A program made the position numbers and the translations under genes. A stretch of 15,346 nt of DNA. It comes from CBDCWA01 sp046048295 (GTDB lineage: Bacteria > Pseudomonadota > Alphaproteobacteria > Rhizobiales > Hyphomicrobiaceae). Shown here one piece after another: positions 1 through 6,824 of the stretch. The stretch spans positions 1-15,346 of the forward strand of contig JBJOGJ010000073.1 in NCBI GenBank assembly GCA_046048295.1. The letters run 5' to 3'. The notes under the pieces are model-generated. The model was given only the letters and a program-made list of their open reading frames with translations. It ran no database searches and was not told where the DNA came from. How positions within the stretch are numbered: position 1 is the stretch's first letter; each line of letters starts with the position of its first letter.

Positions 1-829
1 CGACTCACTGTCTGCCGAGGCTCTGGAGGGAATCCGAAGGGAGCTGGGCCTAGACCAGCCCCTTCTGCTCCAATACCTGCAATACCTATACGATCTTTTA
101 TTCCTGAAATTCGGCCAGACGGTCACGACCGGCCTGCCGATCGCCAAGCTTCTCGCCGACGCGATACCCATAACGCTCAGCATCGCATTGGCGACTATCG
201 TACTCACTGTTGCTCTTGCCATTCCGCTGGGGACGATCGCGGCATACATGGCGCACAAGGGCCACAAGGCGCTCGACAACTTCATCACCGGCACGGCGAT
301 GCTGGTCGATCTGATGCCGTCGTTCTGGACTTCTCTGGTGTTCCTATTGTTCTTTTCGCTGACACTGGGGCTGTTTCCTGCCAGCGGACCGGTTGACATC
401 TCGGATCCCGCAAAGTTCCTGCAGCGCATCGCACTTCCGATCCTCGTGCTCTCGCTCTCTCAGATCGCAACGATTGCACGAATTACCCGAACATCTGTGC
501 TGGAAGTCCTTGGCGAGGATTACATTCGCACTGCGCGATCCATGGGATGGTCCGAACTCCGTGTTCTGTTCCGCCACGGTTTGAGAAACGCGGCACTGCC
601 GATTATTACCGTCGTCGGTTTGAGCTTCGGCAACCTGCTCAACGGAACTGTGATCGTGGAGTTCATCTTCACCATTCCAGGCCTTGGCAGCATGCTGGTG
701 AATGGCATCGAGAGCCGCGACTACAAGCTCGTGCAAACATTGATCGTGGTCTACGCTCTGTTCTTCGTGTCCGTGAATTTCATGACAGACTTGGTCTACA
801 GGAAGCTCGATCCGCGTGTGAGCCTGTGA
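1..829 (+). CDS. ABC transporter permease, DppB/peptide-nickel type (5' end outside window)
   Basis: Inner-membrane permease of a peptide/nickel/opine-type ABC importer, pairing with the DppC-like permease that follows. The reading frame is open from base 2 to the TGA at 827-829, giving about 275 visible residues. The family is usually about 310-330 residues, so the N-terminal membrane helix and its start codon lie outside the window. The TTG at 188 is an internal codon, not the start: the residues before it (for example LSAEALEGIRRELGLDQPL) match the normal periplasmic loop of this family. Several hydrophobic segments are visible. The cytoplasmic EAA loop that contacts the ATPase is encoded around 515-600 (EDYIRTARSMGW, then a conserved Gly and RNAALP). 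The family-typical IPGLGSMLVNGI follows near the C-terminus. Family assignment is firm; the transported substrate is unknown. Confidence 0.93.
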   Translation, partial: DSLSAEALEGIRRELGLDQPLLLQYLQYLYDLLFLKFGQTVTTGLPIAKLLADAIPITLSIALATIVLTVALAIPLGTIAAYMAHKGHKALDNFITGTAMLVDLMPSFWTSLVFLLFFSLTLGLFPASGPVDISDPAKFLQRIALPILVLSLSQIATIARITRTSVLEVLGEDYIRTARSMGWSELRVLFRHGLRNAALPIITVVGLSFGNLLNGTVIVEFIFTIPGLGSMLVNGIESRDYKLVQTLIVVYALFFVSVNFMTDLVYRKLDPRVSL

Positions 830-843
830 CGAGGGTGAAATCC

Positions 844-867
844 CGGCGACGGCAAGGGTCGTCGCCG
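844..867 (+). other. Intercistronic stem-loop between the two permease genes
   Basis: CGGCGACG (844-851) and CGTCGCCG (860-867) form a perfect 8-bp GC-rich stem with an 8-base loop. It sits in the 64-base gap between the permease genes, about 10 bases before the ribosome-binding site of the second. No T-run follows, so it is unlikely to be a full terminator. An mRNA-stability or translation-tuning hairpin is the simpler reading, by inference. Confidence 0.5.
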
Positions 868-893
868 AACCTGCATAGGATGGAGACGGCTAG

Positions 894-1778
894 ATGGCCC
901 GGACTATCGTAATCGGCAGTCGATCAATGGACCTGGATCTCGAATGGCTCCGGTCAATCGTTCGCTTCTTTTCCCAGAACAGGAAAGCGCGATTCGCATC
1001 CCTCGTGCTGTTCTCGATCCTGCTTCTCACGGCGATTGCTCCACTCCTGCCAATGCAGTCCCCGTTGGAGACGAACCTCAGGGCCATCATGCAGCCACCG
1101 TCCCTGGAGCATCCGTTCGGCACCGATCGCCTGGGGCGCGATGTGCTGAGCCGGACGCTTGCCGGCGTCGAGGTTTCGATGTTCGTCGGCCTGAGCGTGG
1201 CCATGATCGCCATAACGTTCGGCCTCGTTCTCGGCACCATTGCCGGTTTCTTCGGTGGGCTGGTGGATCGTGTGATCGTGGCCGTCGTCGATATCTTCCT
1301 GGCATTTCCTTCCCTTTTGCTTGCCATCGGCCTGGTCTCGATCCTCGGCACCGGCCTCATACCGGTCATCGTAGCCATCGCGATATCCGACGTGCCCCGG
1401 TTCATCCGCCTTCAACGCTCCGTCGTTCTCAGCCTTCGGTCCCGAACGTTTGTCGATGCTGCAAGAACTGTCCAGGCAAGCCACTGGTGGCTCATGACGC
1501 GCCACATCTTGCCCAATACGGTCGCACCGCTCCTGGTTGCGGCAAGTATTTCGACAGCCAATGCGATCCTTGTCGAGGCAAGCTTGAGCTTCCTTGGGCT
1601 CGGGATCATGCCACCCGCGCCCTCCCTCGGTAACATCATTAGGGACGGTCAACTCTATCTCGAGCAGGCGTGGTGGATATCGACAATGCCGGGTCTGGTC
1701 ATCCTGCTGATTGCGATCAGTCTTCATTTGATTTCGGACGGCATACGCGAAGCAATAGACCCGCGCGCCCGGAAATAA
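894..1778 (+). CDS. ABC transporter permease, DppC/peptide-nickel type
   Basis: Second inner-membrane permease of the peptide/nickel-type ABC importer, 294 residues, a normal length for the DppC family. After a cytoplasmic N-terminus and a first hydrophobic helix (about residues 30-55) comes the diagnostic periplasmic motif HPFGTDRLGRDVLSR (about 73-87). Further membrane segments follow, and an EAA-type coupling loop lies at about 184-212 (RTFVDAARTVQASHWW, then ILPNTVAP). SLSFLGLG and the C-terminal ISDGIREAIDPRARK end are also typical. The ATG at 894 has AGGA/GGAG at 877-885, about 8 bases upstream; an in-frame ATG at 927 is a less supported alternative. The gene ends 23 bases before the start of the ATPase gene, so the three genes read as one operon. 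Confidence 0.94.
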   Translation: MARTIVIGSRSMDLDLEWLRSIVRFFSQNRKARFASLVLFSILLLTAIAPLLPMQSPLETNLRAIMQPPSLEHPFGTDRLGRDVLSRTLAGVEVSMFVGLSVAMIAITFGLVLGTIAGFFGGLVDRVIVAVVDIFLAFPSLLLAIGLVSILGTGLIPVIVAIAISDVPRFIRLQRSVVLSLRSRTFVDAARTVQASHWWLMTRHILPNTVAPLLVAASISTANAILVEASLSFLGLGIMPPAPSLGNIIRDGQLYLEQAWWISTMPGLVILLIAISLHLISDGIREAIDPRARK

Positions 1779-1801
1779 TCAGCCCGGAGGCTTACGAGAC
1801 G

Positions 1802-3793
1802 ATGAACATGATGGTGAAGGCCGAGGAGCCAGTGCTGCAGGTCAAAGACCTGCGTGCCGAGTTCGAAACTCCGGCTGGCGTCGTGCGGGCGGTCAACGGC
1901 GTCTCATTTGAATTGCGGCGCGGCGAGCGTCTGGCGATCGTTGGCGAAAGCGGGTCTGGCAAGAGTGCCATGGCAATGTCGATTGTCCGGCTGCTTGCCT
2001 ATCCCGGCAAGGTTGTGGGCGGAGACGTTCGTCTGGGTCAGCGTTGCATCTCCGATCTTGCCGACCGTCAACTGAACGAAATCAGGGGGCGGGAGGTAAG
2101 CACGATTTTCCAGGATCCAATGTCATCGCTCGATCCCGTGATGCGTGTCAGCGACCAGATGATCCCCCCGATCGAAAGGCACCTTGTTGTCGACCGCGTC
2201 AAGGCGCGCGAGACGGCTGTCTCCTGGCTCGAGAAGGTCGGCATACCCGATGCGAAAGCGCGCATAGACGCCTACCCGTTCGAAATGAGCGGCGGGATGC
2301 GCCAGCGCGTCATGATCGCAATGGCCTTGTCCTGCAACCCCAGTGTCGTTATCGCCGACGAACCGACCACCGCGCTGGACGTCACTATTCAGGCCCAGAT
2401 CGTGGAACTACTGAAGTCGCTCACCGCGGAAACCGGGGCGGCGATGCTCTTCATAACCCATGATCTCGGATTGGTCGCGCGCTTCGCACACAAGGTCGGC
2501 GTGATGTATGCGGGGTGCATGGTCGAGTTCGGCACCGTGGAGGATGTTTTCAAAGCGCCCCGCCATCCCTATACGCAGAGCCTGTTGCGGACGATACCAG
2601 ACACTCAAACCGGTCAGCGCCGGCGCCTTCAGCACATTCCCGGCTTTCCGCCCGACATGCGCCAGCCGATGGAAGGATGTGCGTTCAAGGATCGCTGCCC
2701 TGCAGCCCACGCACGTTGCAGCATCGAGACGCCAGAACTCGAGTACAGAAGCTTGACGCAATCGTCGGCCTGCTGGCTGATCGACGGCCTCAACGATCGA
2801 GGCGCTCTTCCAGATGCAGCAGACACGAGATCTGACTACCGACACATCTCGAAGAGTAATTTTGCAGATCGCGATGTTCTCGAAATCAACAATTTGCATA
2901 AGCATTTCGTTCGCAGGCCGCGCCTCCCTTGGGGAAAGCCAAGCGTCCTGCGCGCCGTTAATGGCGTCAGCCTGCGCCTGAGGCGCGGCGAAACACTTGG
3001 CCTCGTCGGTGAAAGCGGTTGTGGCAAAAGCACCGTCGCTCGCCTGCTGCTTGGCCTGGAGCGGCCAACGTCCGGCGATATATTCCTGTCCGGCATTGCG
3101 CAGATGGTCTTCCAGGACCCCTCCTCGTCCTTCAATCCGAAGATGACTGTCTTCAGCATCATCGAAGAACCACTTGTCGTGAAGCAGTACGGAACCCGCG
3201 CCGAGCGCGCCGAGCGCGTTCGGGAACTCCTCGATAGGGTCGGTCTTGAGCAAAGCTTTCTCCACCGATATCCAAACGAATTGAGCGGTGGGCAGCGTCA
3301 GCGTGTCGGCGTCGCAAGGGCTCTTGCACTCAACCCGTCCGTCGTCGTTGCGGACGAACCGACATCAGCGCTCGACATATCCGTAAGGGCCCAGATCATA
3401 AATCTGCTGTGCGACTTGAAGAGGGAGTTGGCGATCAGCTTCGTCTTCATATCTCACGATCTTCTCACGGTACGATACATTTCCGACCGCATTGCCGTCA
3501 TGTATCTTGGCGAGATTGTAGAATACGGAACGGCCGAGGAAGTCTTCGCCCGTCCGCGCCATCCCTACACCCGCGCACTTCTCGATGCCATTCCGACACC
3601 AGATCCGGTGACAGAATCGGAACGTGAGGTCAGTCTCCTGGAGGGTGACCTGCCAAGCCCGCTCAATATTCCTGCCGGTTGCGCGTTCGCATCGCGTTGT
3701 CCCCGGGCCATGCCAGATTGCCTCGAAGAGAAGCCGTCCCTCATTCCCTTCGCCCAGCAGCGACAAGTGGCCTGTCACCACCCTATAGGCTAG
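1802..3793 (+). CDS. Fused dual ATP-binding protein of the peptide-type ABC importer (DppD-DppF/YejF-like)
   Basis: Single 663-residue protein carrying both ATPase domains that energise the two upstream permeases. Domain 1 has Walker A GESGSGKS (48-55), the Q-loop IFQDP with Gln 104, signature SGGMRQ (163-168), Walker B ending Asp186-Glu187, and switch His in FITHD. It is followed by the Cys-containing oligopeptide-type tail (GCAFKDRCPAAHARC). Domain 2 has Walker A GESGCGKS (403-410), Q-loop VFQDP with Gln 438, signature SGGQRQ (495-500), Walker B Asp518-Glu519, FISHD, and a second Cys tail (GCAFASRCPRAMPDC). The open frame runs back to 1670, but that part overlaps the preceding permease gene. 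The ATG at 1802 has GGAGG at 1786-1790 (spacing 11) and begins just before the first beta strand. Walker A Lys to Q-loop Gln is 50 residues in domain 1 but only 29 in domain 2, so domain 2 lacks a normal loop. Confidence 0.93.
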   Translation: MNMMVKAEEPVLQVKDLRAEFETPAGVVRAVNGVSFELRRGERLAIVGESGSGKSAMAMSIVRLLAYPGKVVGGDVRLGQRCISDLADRQLNEIRGREVSTIFQDPMSSLDPVMRVSDQMIPPIERHLVVDRVKARETAVSWLEKVGIPDAKARIDAYPFEMSGGMRQRVMIAMALSCNPSVVIADEPTTALDVTIQAQIVELLKSLTAETGAAMLFITHDLGLVARFAHKVGVMYAGCMVEFGTVEDVFKAPRHPYTQSLLRTIPDTQTGQRRRLQHIPGFPPDMRQPMEGCAFKDRCPAAHARCSIETPELEYRSLTQSSACWLIDGLNDRGALPDAADTRSDYRHISKSNFADRDVLEINNLHKHFVRRPRLPWGKPSVLRAVNGVSLRLRRGETLGLVGESGCGKSTVARLLLGLERPTSGDIFLSGIAQMVFQDPSSSFNPKMTVFSIIEEPLVVKQYGTRAERAERVRELLDRVGLEQSFLHRYPNELSGGQRQRVGVARALALNPSVVVADEPTSALDISVRAQIINLLCDLKRELAISFVFISHDLLTVRYISDRIAVMYLGEIVEYGTAEEVFARPRHPYTRALLDAIPTPDPVTESEREVSLLEGDLPSPLNIPAGCAFASRCPRAMPDCLEEKPSLIPFAQQRQVACHHPIG

Positions 3794-4260
3794 TCCGTTC
3801 TGCGCAAACTCGACCGCCACCACGTCAAGTCTGTCCTGCAGAACTAGGCTGAGCCGCAATCTAGCTAAGAATTCAAGCGGTCTGACATGTGCAGGTCGCA
3901 GAGATGATCGGCATCAGAAATAGAGTTTGGCTTGCGAGCAGGAGGACACTTGAAATCACCTCCTTCAATATTGATCCATTGACTATCAGCCATTATTGGA
4001 AGGCAGGCGAAAAAGGCTGAAGCCATTTGACCCGTTCTCCAGGTGCCACGTTTTGACGCGAATATCCCAGAAGCGGAAGTTTGCCCATCAGGTATTGATG
4101 AACCGGCCAAGGCTTCTGGTCATGTCCGGTGATCGCGGCACTTCTACCGTCGACAATCTGTAGCAATCGCCGCGTCAATTTTCGTGTGATCAGATCATTT
4201 GGCAGTTACGGCGGCTGTACTCCGAAAGCGGACGAAATGATGGCTAACTGAGTGACCCAT
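3794..4260. other. Gene-poor stretch between the ABC operon and the IS3 remnant
   Basis: No gene is recognised here. The longest protein-like reading is on the minus strand from about 4205 to 3993. It is roughly 70 codons, has no good ribosome-binding site and ends in a clean stop; it includes GRSAAITGHDQKPWPVHQYL and VAPGERVKWLQPFSPAF. It could be a gene fragment stranded next to the insertion sequence, but I cannot name a family. No convincing terminator follows the ABC operon; GTTCTGC (3797-3803) and GCAGAAC (3838-3844) pair only across a 34-base loop. Confidence 0.4.
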
Positions 4261-4640
4261 TGACCTGAGCCCCAAATCTCATCGACTTATTGGCAGAGTC
4301 CTGGGGTTGAAGTCTTGCTCATTTGCGGCCGTTACCGCAAGAGCAATGTGATGGGTTCGGAACTCCTCCGGCGTTCTGTTGGCGAGCGCCGAATGAGGTC
4401 GTACCCGGTTGTAATCGTCGCGCCACTCCGCCAACAGCAAACGAGCCTCCGAGAGAGACGAGAATGCCATCTCGTTGAGGCACTCGTCGCGGAGCCGTCC
4501 GTTGAAACTCTCGACGAATGCATTCTGTTGCGGCTTGCCTGGCTGGATGTAGTGCCAGTCGATGCGCCGCCCCTGGGCACCACATGGATCCCTGAAATTC
4601 GGCTCTTCGGCCCGTCGCTGAATGCGATGGCAGGCACTGC
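4261..4640 (-). pseudogene. IS3-family transposase (OrfB) 3' remnant with its terminal end
   Basis: The minus-strand frame ending at the stop 4279-4281 encodes the C-terminal part of an IS3-family DDE integrase. It reads RIDWHYIQPGKPQQNAFVES, then FNGRLRDECLNE, a SEARLLLAEWRDDYNRVRPH stretch and NRTPEEF. The Glu in NAFVESFNG is the last residue of the DDE triad. The N-terminal half, with both catalytic aspartates, is missing. Upstream of about 4600 the frame breaks down: a degenerate SDGP-like stretch appears in another frame, so the left boundary is approximate. On the plus strand TGACCTGAGCCCC begins at 4261, about 18 bases beyond the stop. It has the TG...CA style of IS3 ends and is probably the right terminal repeat. 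No second end is seen. The element cannot move on its own. Confidence 0.8.
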
Positions 4641-4741
4641 AAGTGTCGTATTGCGGGCAATGTTCCCGAGGAGACAGCGGCTTCTGGCGAAATGGCGCAA
4701 TGTAGGTGGCGTGAGGATACACGAGATCCCAGGAGCCCAAC

Positions 4742-5047
4742 ATGTCCACAACCCGTTCCGCAACTTCCCTTCGTCGCGCGGTCACGTCCGCTCTCGTGAT
4801 CGGCATTATTGCTTTGCATGCACAACAGGCTGGCGCTGTAAGCCTTTCTGTCCAGTATGCCTGCATGGGCGACTATTTCCGGTACTGCTCGAAGCACGAC
4901 CCCGACGGGCCTGAGACGCGCCGGTGCATGGACCGGAACGGCCACAAGCTTTCAAAGACCTGCATCAATGCCCTTGTTGCCGCTGGAGAGGTTTCGCGCT
5001 CGGAGGTCGAAGGGCGTTCGAGCCGCAAGACCGCCCGTGCCCGGTAA
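4742..5047 (+). CDS. Small secreted protein with four conserved-looking cysteines
   Basis: 101-residue protein of unknown function. The N-terminus is basic (RSATSLRRA) followed by a hydrophobic run (about 13-25) and an Ala-rich cleavage-like site (QQAGA, about residue 32), so export by Sec is likely. The mature part has Cys 41, 49, 62 and 74 in a C-x7-C-x12-C-x11-C pattern (YACMGDYFRYCSK, then RRCMDRNGHKLSKTC). This resembles the spacing of bacterial cysteine-rich repeat proteins, though I cannot confirm the family. The C-terminus is basic. AGGAG at 4731-4735 sits 6 bases before the ATG. The signal peptide and SD argue for a real gene, even though an IS3 transposase remnant lies directly upstream on the other strand. 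It is 88 bases upstream of another small four-cysteine secreted protein. Confidence 0.75.
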   Translation: MSTTRSATSLRRAVTSALVIGIIALHAQQAGAVSLSVQYACMGDYFRYCSKHDPDGPETRRCMDRNGHKLSKTCINALVAAGEVSRSEVEGRSSRKTARAR

Positions 5048-5090
5048 CATTGACCAATTATGGTTATGAAATACCCGGTTGGATGGATCG

Positions 5091-5099
5091 TGGTACAAT
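5091..5099 (+). promoter_or_regulatory. Putative extended -10 promoter for the second small secreted protein
   Basis: TGGTACAAT carries the TGn element directly in front of TACAAT (5094-5099). A start of transcription near 5106 would leave a leader of about 30 bases before the ATG at 5136. No good -35 hexamer is seen at the usual distance, so the call rests on the extended -10 only. Confidence 0.4.
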
Positions 5100-5135
5100 T
5101 CTCAGGATTGCCGCCCCAAGCTGGAGGAAACTCAC

Positions 5136-5465
5136 ATGCGTAAGCTTCACTTGTTCTGGATGATGTCCATCGCGCCGATTGTTCTCGCCATGTCAGTCCC
5201 TGCCGAAGCGCGCATCCGCTGCGATGGCCCATGGCAGATCGTCAACGGCAGGCATATCGCTTCGCCCTACTGTGGCGACGAATACCTGGCCAGGGTGGCG
5301 CGCCAGTACGGCATGCGCGTCAGTGGGCGTGCGTTGCGCCGGAGTTTCGCTCTGAAGCAGGAGACCTGTCAGCTCGTCGGCCGCGACAACCGCGTATACG
5401 ATATCTGCACCGGGTTCAGGAACGAGAGCGACAGCGACCGCGGCGGATTCCGGGGAAGGCGGTAG
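5136..5465 (+). CDS. Small secreted protein, four cysteines, unknown function
   Basis: 109-residue protein of unknown function. The ATG at 5136 is preferred over an in-frame ATG at 5079: it has GGAGG at 5123-5127 (spacing 8) and opens directly into a signal peptide (MRKLHLFWMMSIAPIVLAMS) with a likely cut after PAEA, residue 25. The mature domain has Cys 29, 46, 78 and 91 (RIRCDGPW, SPYCGDEYLARVAR, QETCQLVGRDNRVYDICTG), consistent with two disulfides in the periplasm. The C-terminus is rich in Arg, Asp and Gly. The compact, well-patterned core suggests a conserved rhizobial-type hypothetical protein; this is recognition from memory rather than a search. The neighbouring small secreted gene is not an obvious homologue apart from the four cysteines. 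Confidence 0.8.
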   Translation: MRKLHLFWMMSIAPIVLAMSVPAEARIRCDGPWQIVNGRHIASPYCGDEYLARVARQYGMRVSGRALRRSFALKQETCQLVGRDNRVYDICTGFRNESDSDRGGFRGRR

Positions 5466-5642
5466 GTGCGACACAGTCATTGTCCGTCAGTTGCTTGCCC
5501 GGCTGTCCCATGAAGAATGGGCGCTGGGCAACGCCTCATTGGGCGCGACGCCTGGCCGGTTGATCGGTTTCGGTTTGTGGGGAACACTGTTTGACCGAGC
5601 TTCAGTGCGGCAACTGTTGAGTAATAACGAGGAAATCGCGGG

Positions 5643-6824
5643 ATGGACAATTCGGGAACAGGTGCAGCCCAGGACCGGCGTGGTGCCATGGGGAACGCCA
5701 ATTCATTCAAGGTCGGGTTCTTCGGAGCTAACTTGTCCTCCGCACGTACGGCTACCGTGGTGCCGGATCGCTGGTCTGCCAGTTGGCCGGATTGCTTGAA
5801 GATGGCTCAGATTGCGGACGAGGGCGGAGTGGATTTCCTTCTGCCGGTGGGACGATGGAAGGGCTACGGCGGTGAAACCGACTTCCATGGTACGTCACTC
5901 GAAACGATCACATGGGCAACGGGACTGCTGGCAGCCACCAAGCGGGTCGTGGTGTTCGGTACCGTGCATGCGCCGCTGTTCCATCCAGTTATCGCCGCCA
6001 AGCAGATGGTGACCGCCGATCTCGTCGGCGAGGGGCGGTTCGGGCTGAACATCGTGGCCGGCTGGAACCAGGGCGAATTCGAGATGTTCGGTGTCCAGCA
6101 GCGTGAGCACGATGCGCGCTACGACTACGCCGAAGAATGGCTCAGCGTCATGATGCGATGCTGGACGGAGCAAGAGGATTTCGATTTCGACGGCCAGTTT
6201 CTCAAGTTGAAGCAGGTACGGGCCAAGCCAAAACCCTACAATGGCACCCGGCCGATCATCATGAATGCCGGAGCCTCGCCCGCGGGGCAGCGATTTGCGC
6301 TTCGGAACTGCGATGCGTTCTTCACGTCCATGAGTGGCTCGCGCCTCGCCCAGACGACAACGGCGTCAAGCAACCTAGATGTCGACATCATCGAGCTCAT
6401 GGCGCAGAAGGTGGCAGCCATCAAGGCGGATGCGGCAGGTTATGGCCGCGCCATCGACGTCTACACGCAGGGCCAGTTCATCTGCCGGCCGACCCAAAAG
6501 GAAGCCGAGGACTACTACCACTGGGCGAATATCGAAAATGCGGAGTGGCCGGCAATCGACCGGATGATGGAGTTGCACAACATCACGCCAAATAATACGT
6601 CTACGGAAGATTATGCGGTCAAGCGACGGATGATGGCTCTCACAGGTGTCGGCGGCAGGCCTTATGTCGGAACACCGGACAAAGTCGCAGAAGACTTGGC
6701 GCGTCTTGCCGGGGCCGGGCTCCGCGGCATCGCGCTCTCATGTGTCAACTACGTGAAAGACGGTCCGTATTTCTGTGCCGAGGTGTTGCCGCGGCTCAAG
6801 AAGATGGGGCTCAGGGCGAGCTAG
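5643..6824 (+). CDS. LLM-class flavin-dependent oxidoreductase / monooxygenase
   Basis: 393-residue cytoplasmic enzyme of the bacterial luciferase-like superfamily, with a (beta-alpha)8 barrel that uses reduced FMN and oxygen. It most resembles the SsuD / SfnG / RutA / nitrilotriacetate-monooxygenase side of the family. Visible landmarks are an early strand KVGFFGANL, RVVVFGTVHAPLFHPVIAAK, and the diagnostic RFGLNIVAGWNQGEFEMFG (132-150). EHDARYDYAEEW, PIIMNAGASPAGQRFA and a C-terminal YVGTPDKVAEDLARL complete the pattern. Length is normal. The ATG at 5643 has GAGGAA at 5629-5634, about 8 bases upstream; a second in-frame ATG at 5688 is possible. Such enzymes usually need a separate flavin reductase, and none is in the window. 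The substrate (sulfonate, sulfone, amine or heterocycle) cannot be told from sequence. The stop overlaps that of the convergent gene. Confidence 0.9.
   Translation: MDNSGTGAAQDRRGAMGNANSFKVGFFGANLSSARTATVVPDRWSASWPDCLKMAQIADEGGVDFLLPVGRWKGYGGETDFHGTSLETITWATGLLAATKRVVVFGTVHAPLFHPVIAAKQMVTADLVGEGRFGLNIVAGWNQGEFEMFGVQQREHDARYDYAEEWLSVMMRCWTEQEDFDFDGQFLKLKQVRAKPKPYNGTRPIIMNAGASPAGQRFALRNCDAFFTSMSGSRLAQTTTASSNLDVDIIELMAQKVAAIKADAAGYGRAIDVYTQGQFICRPTQKEAEDYYHWANIENAEWPAIDRMMELHNITPNNTSTEDYAVKRRMMALTGVGGRPYVGTPDKVAEDLARLAGAGLRGIALSCVNYVKDGPYFCAEVLPRLKKMGLRAS

Noticed and set aside
1670..1801. Early start of the fused ATPase inside the preceding permease gene
   Set aside because: The residues are out-of-frame permease coding sequence; the ATG at 1802 has a GGAGG site and begins the domain correctly.
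5491..5799. Plus-strand open frame between the small secreted gene and the flavin oxidoreductase
   Set aside because: It overlaps the N-terminal part of the oxidoreductase in another frame and has no motif or good ribosome-binding site.
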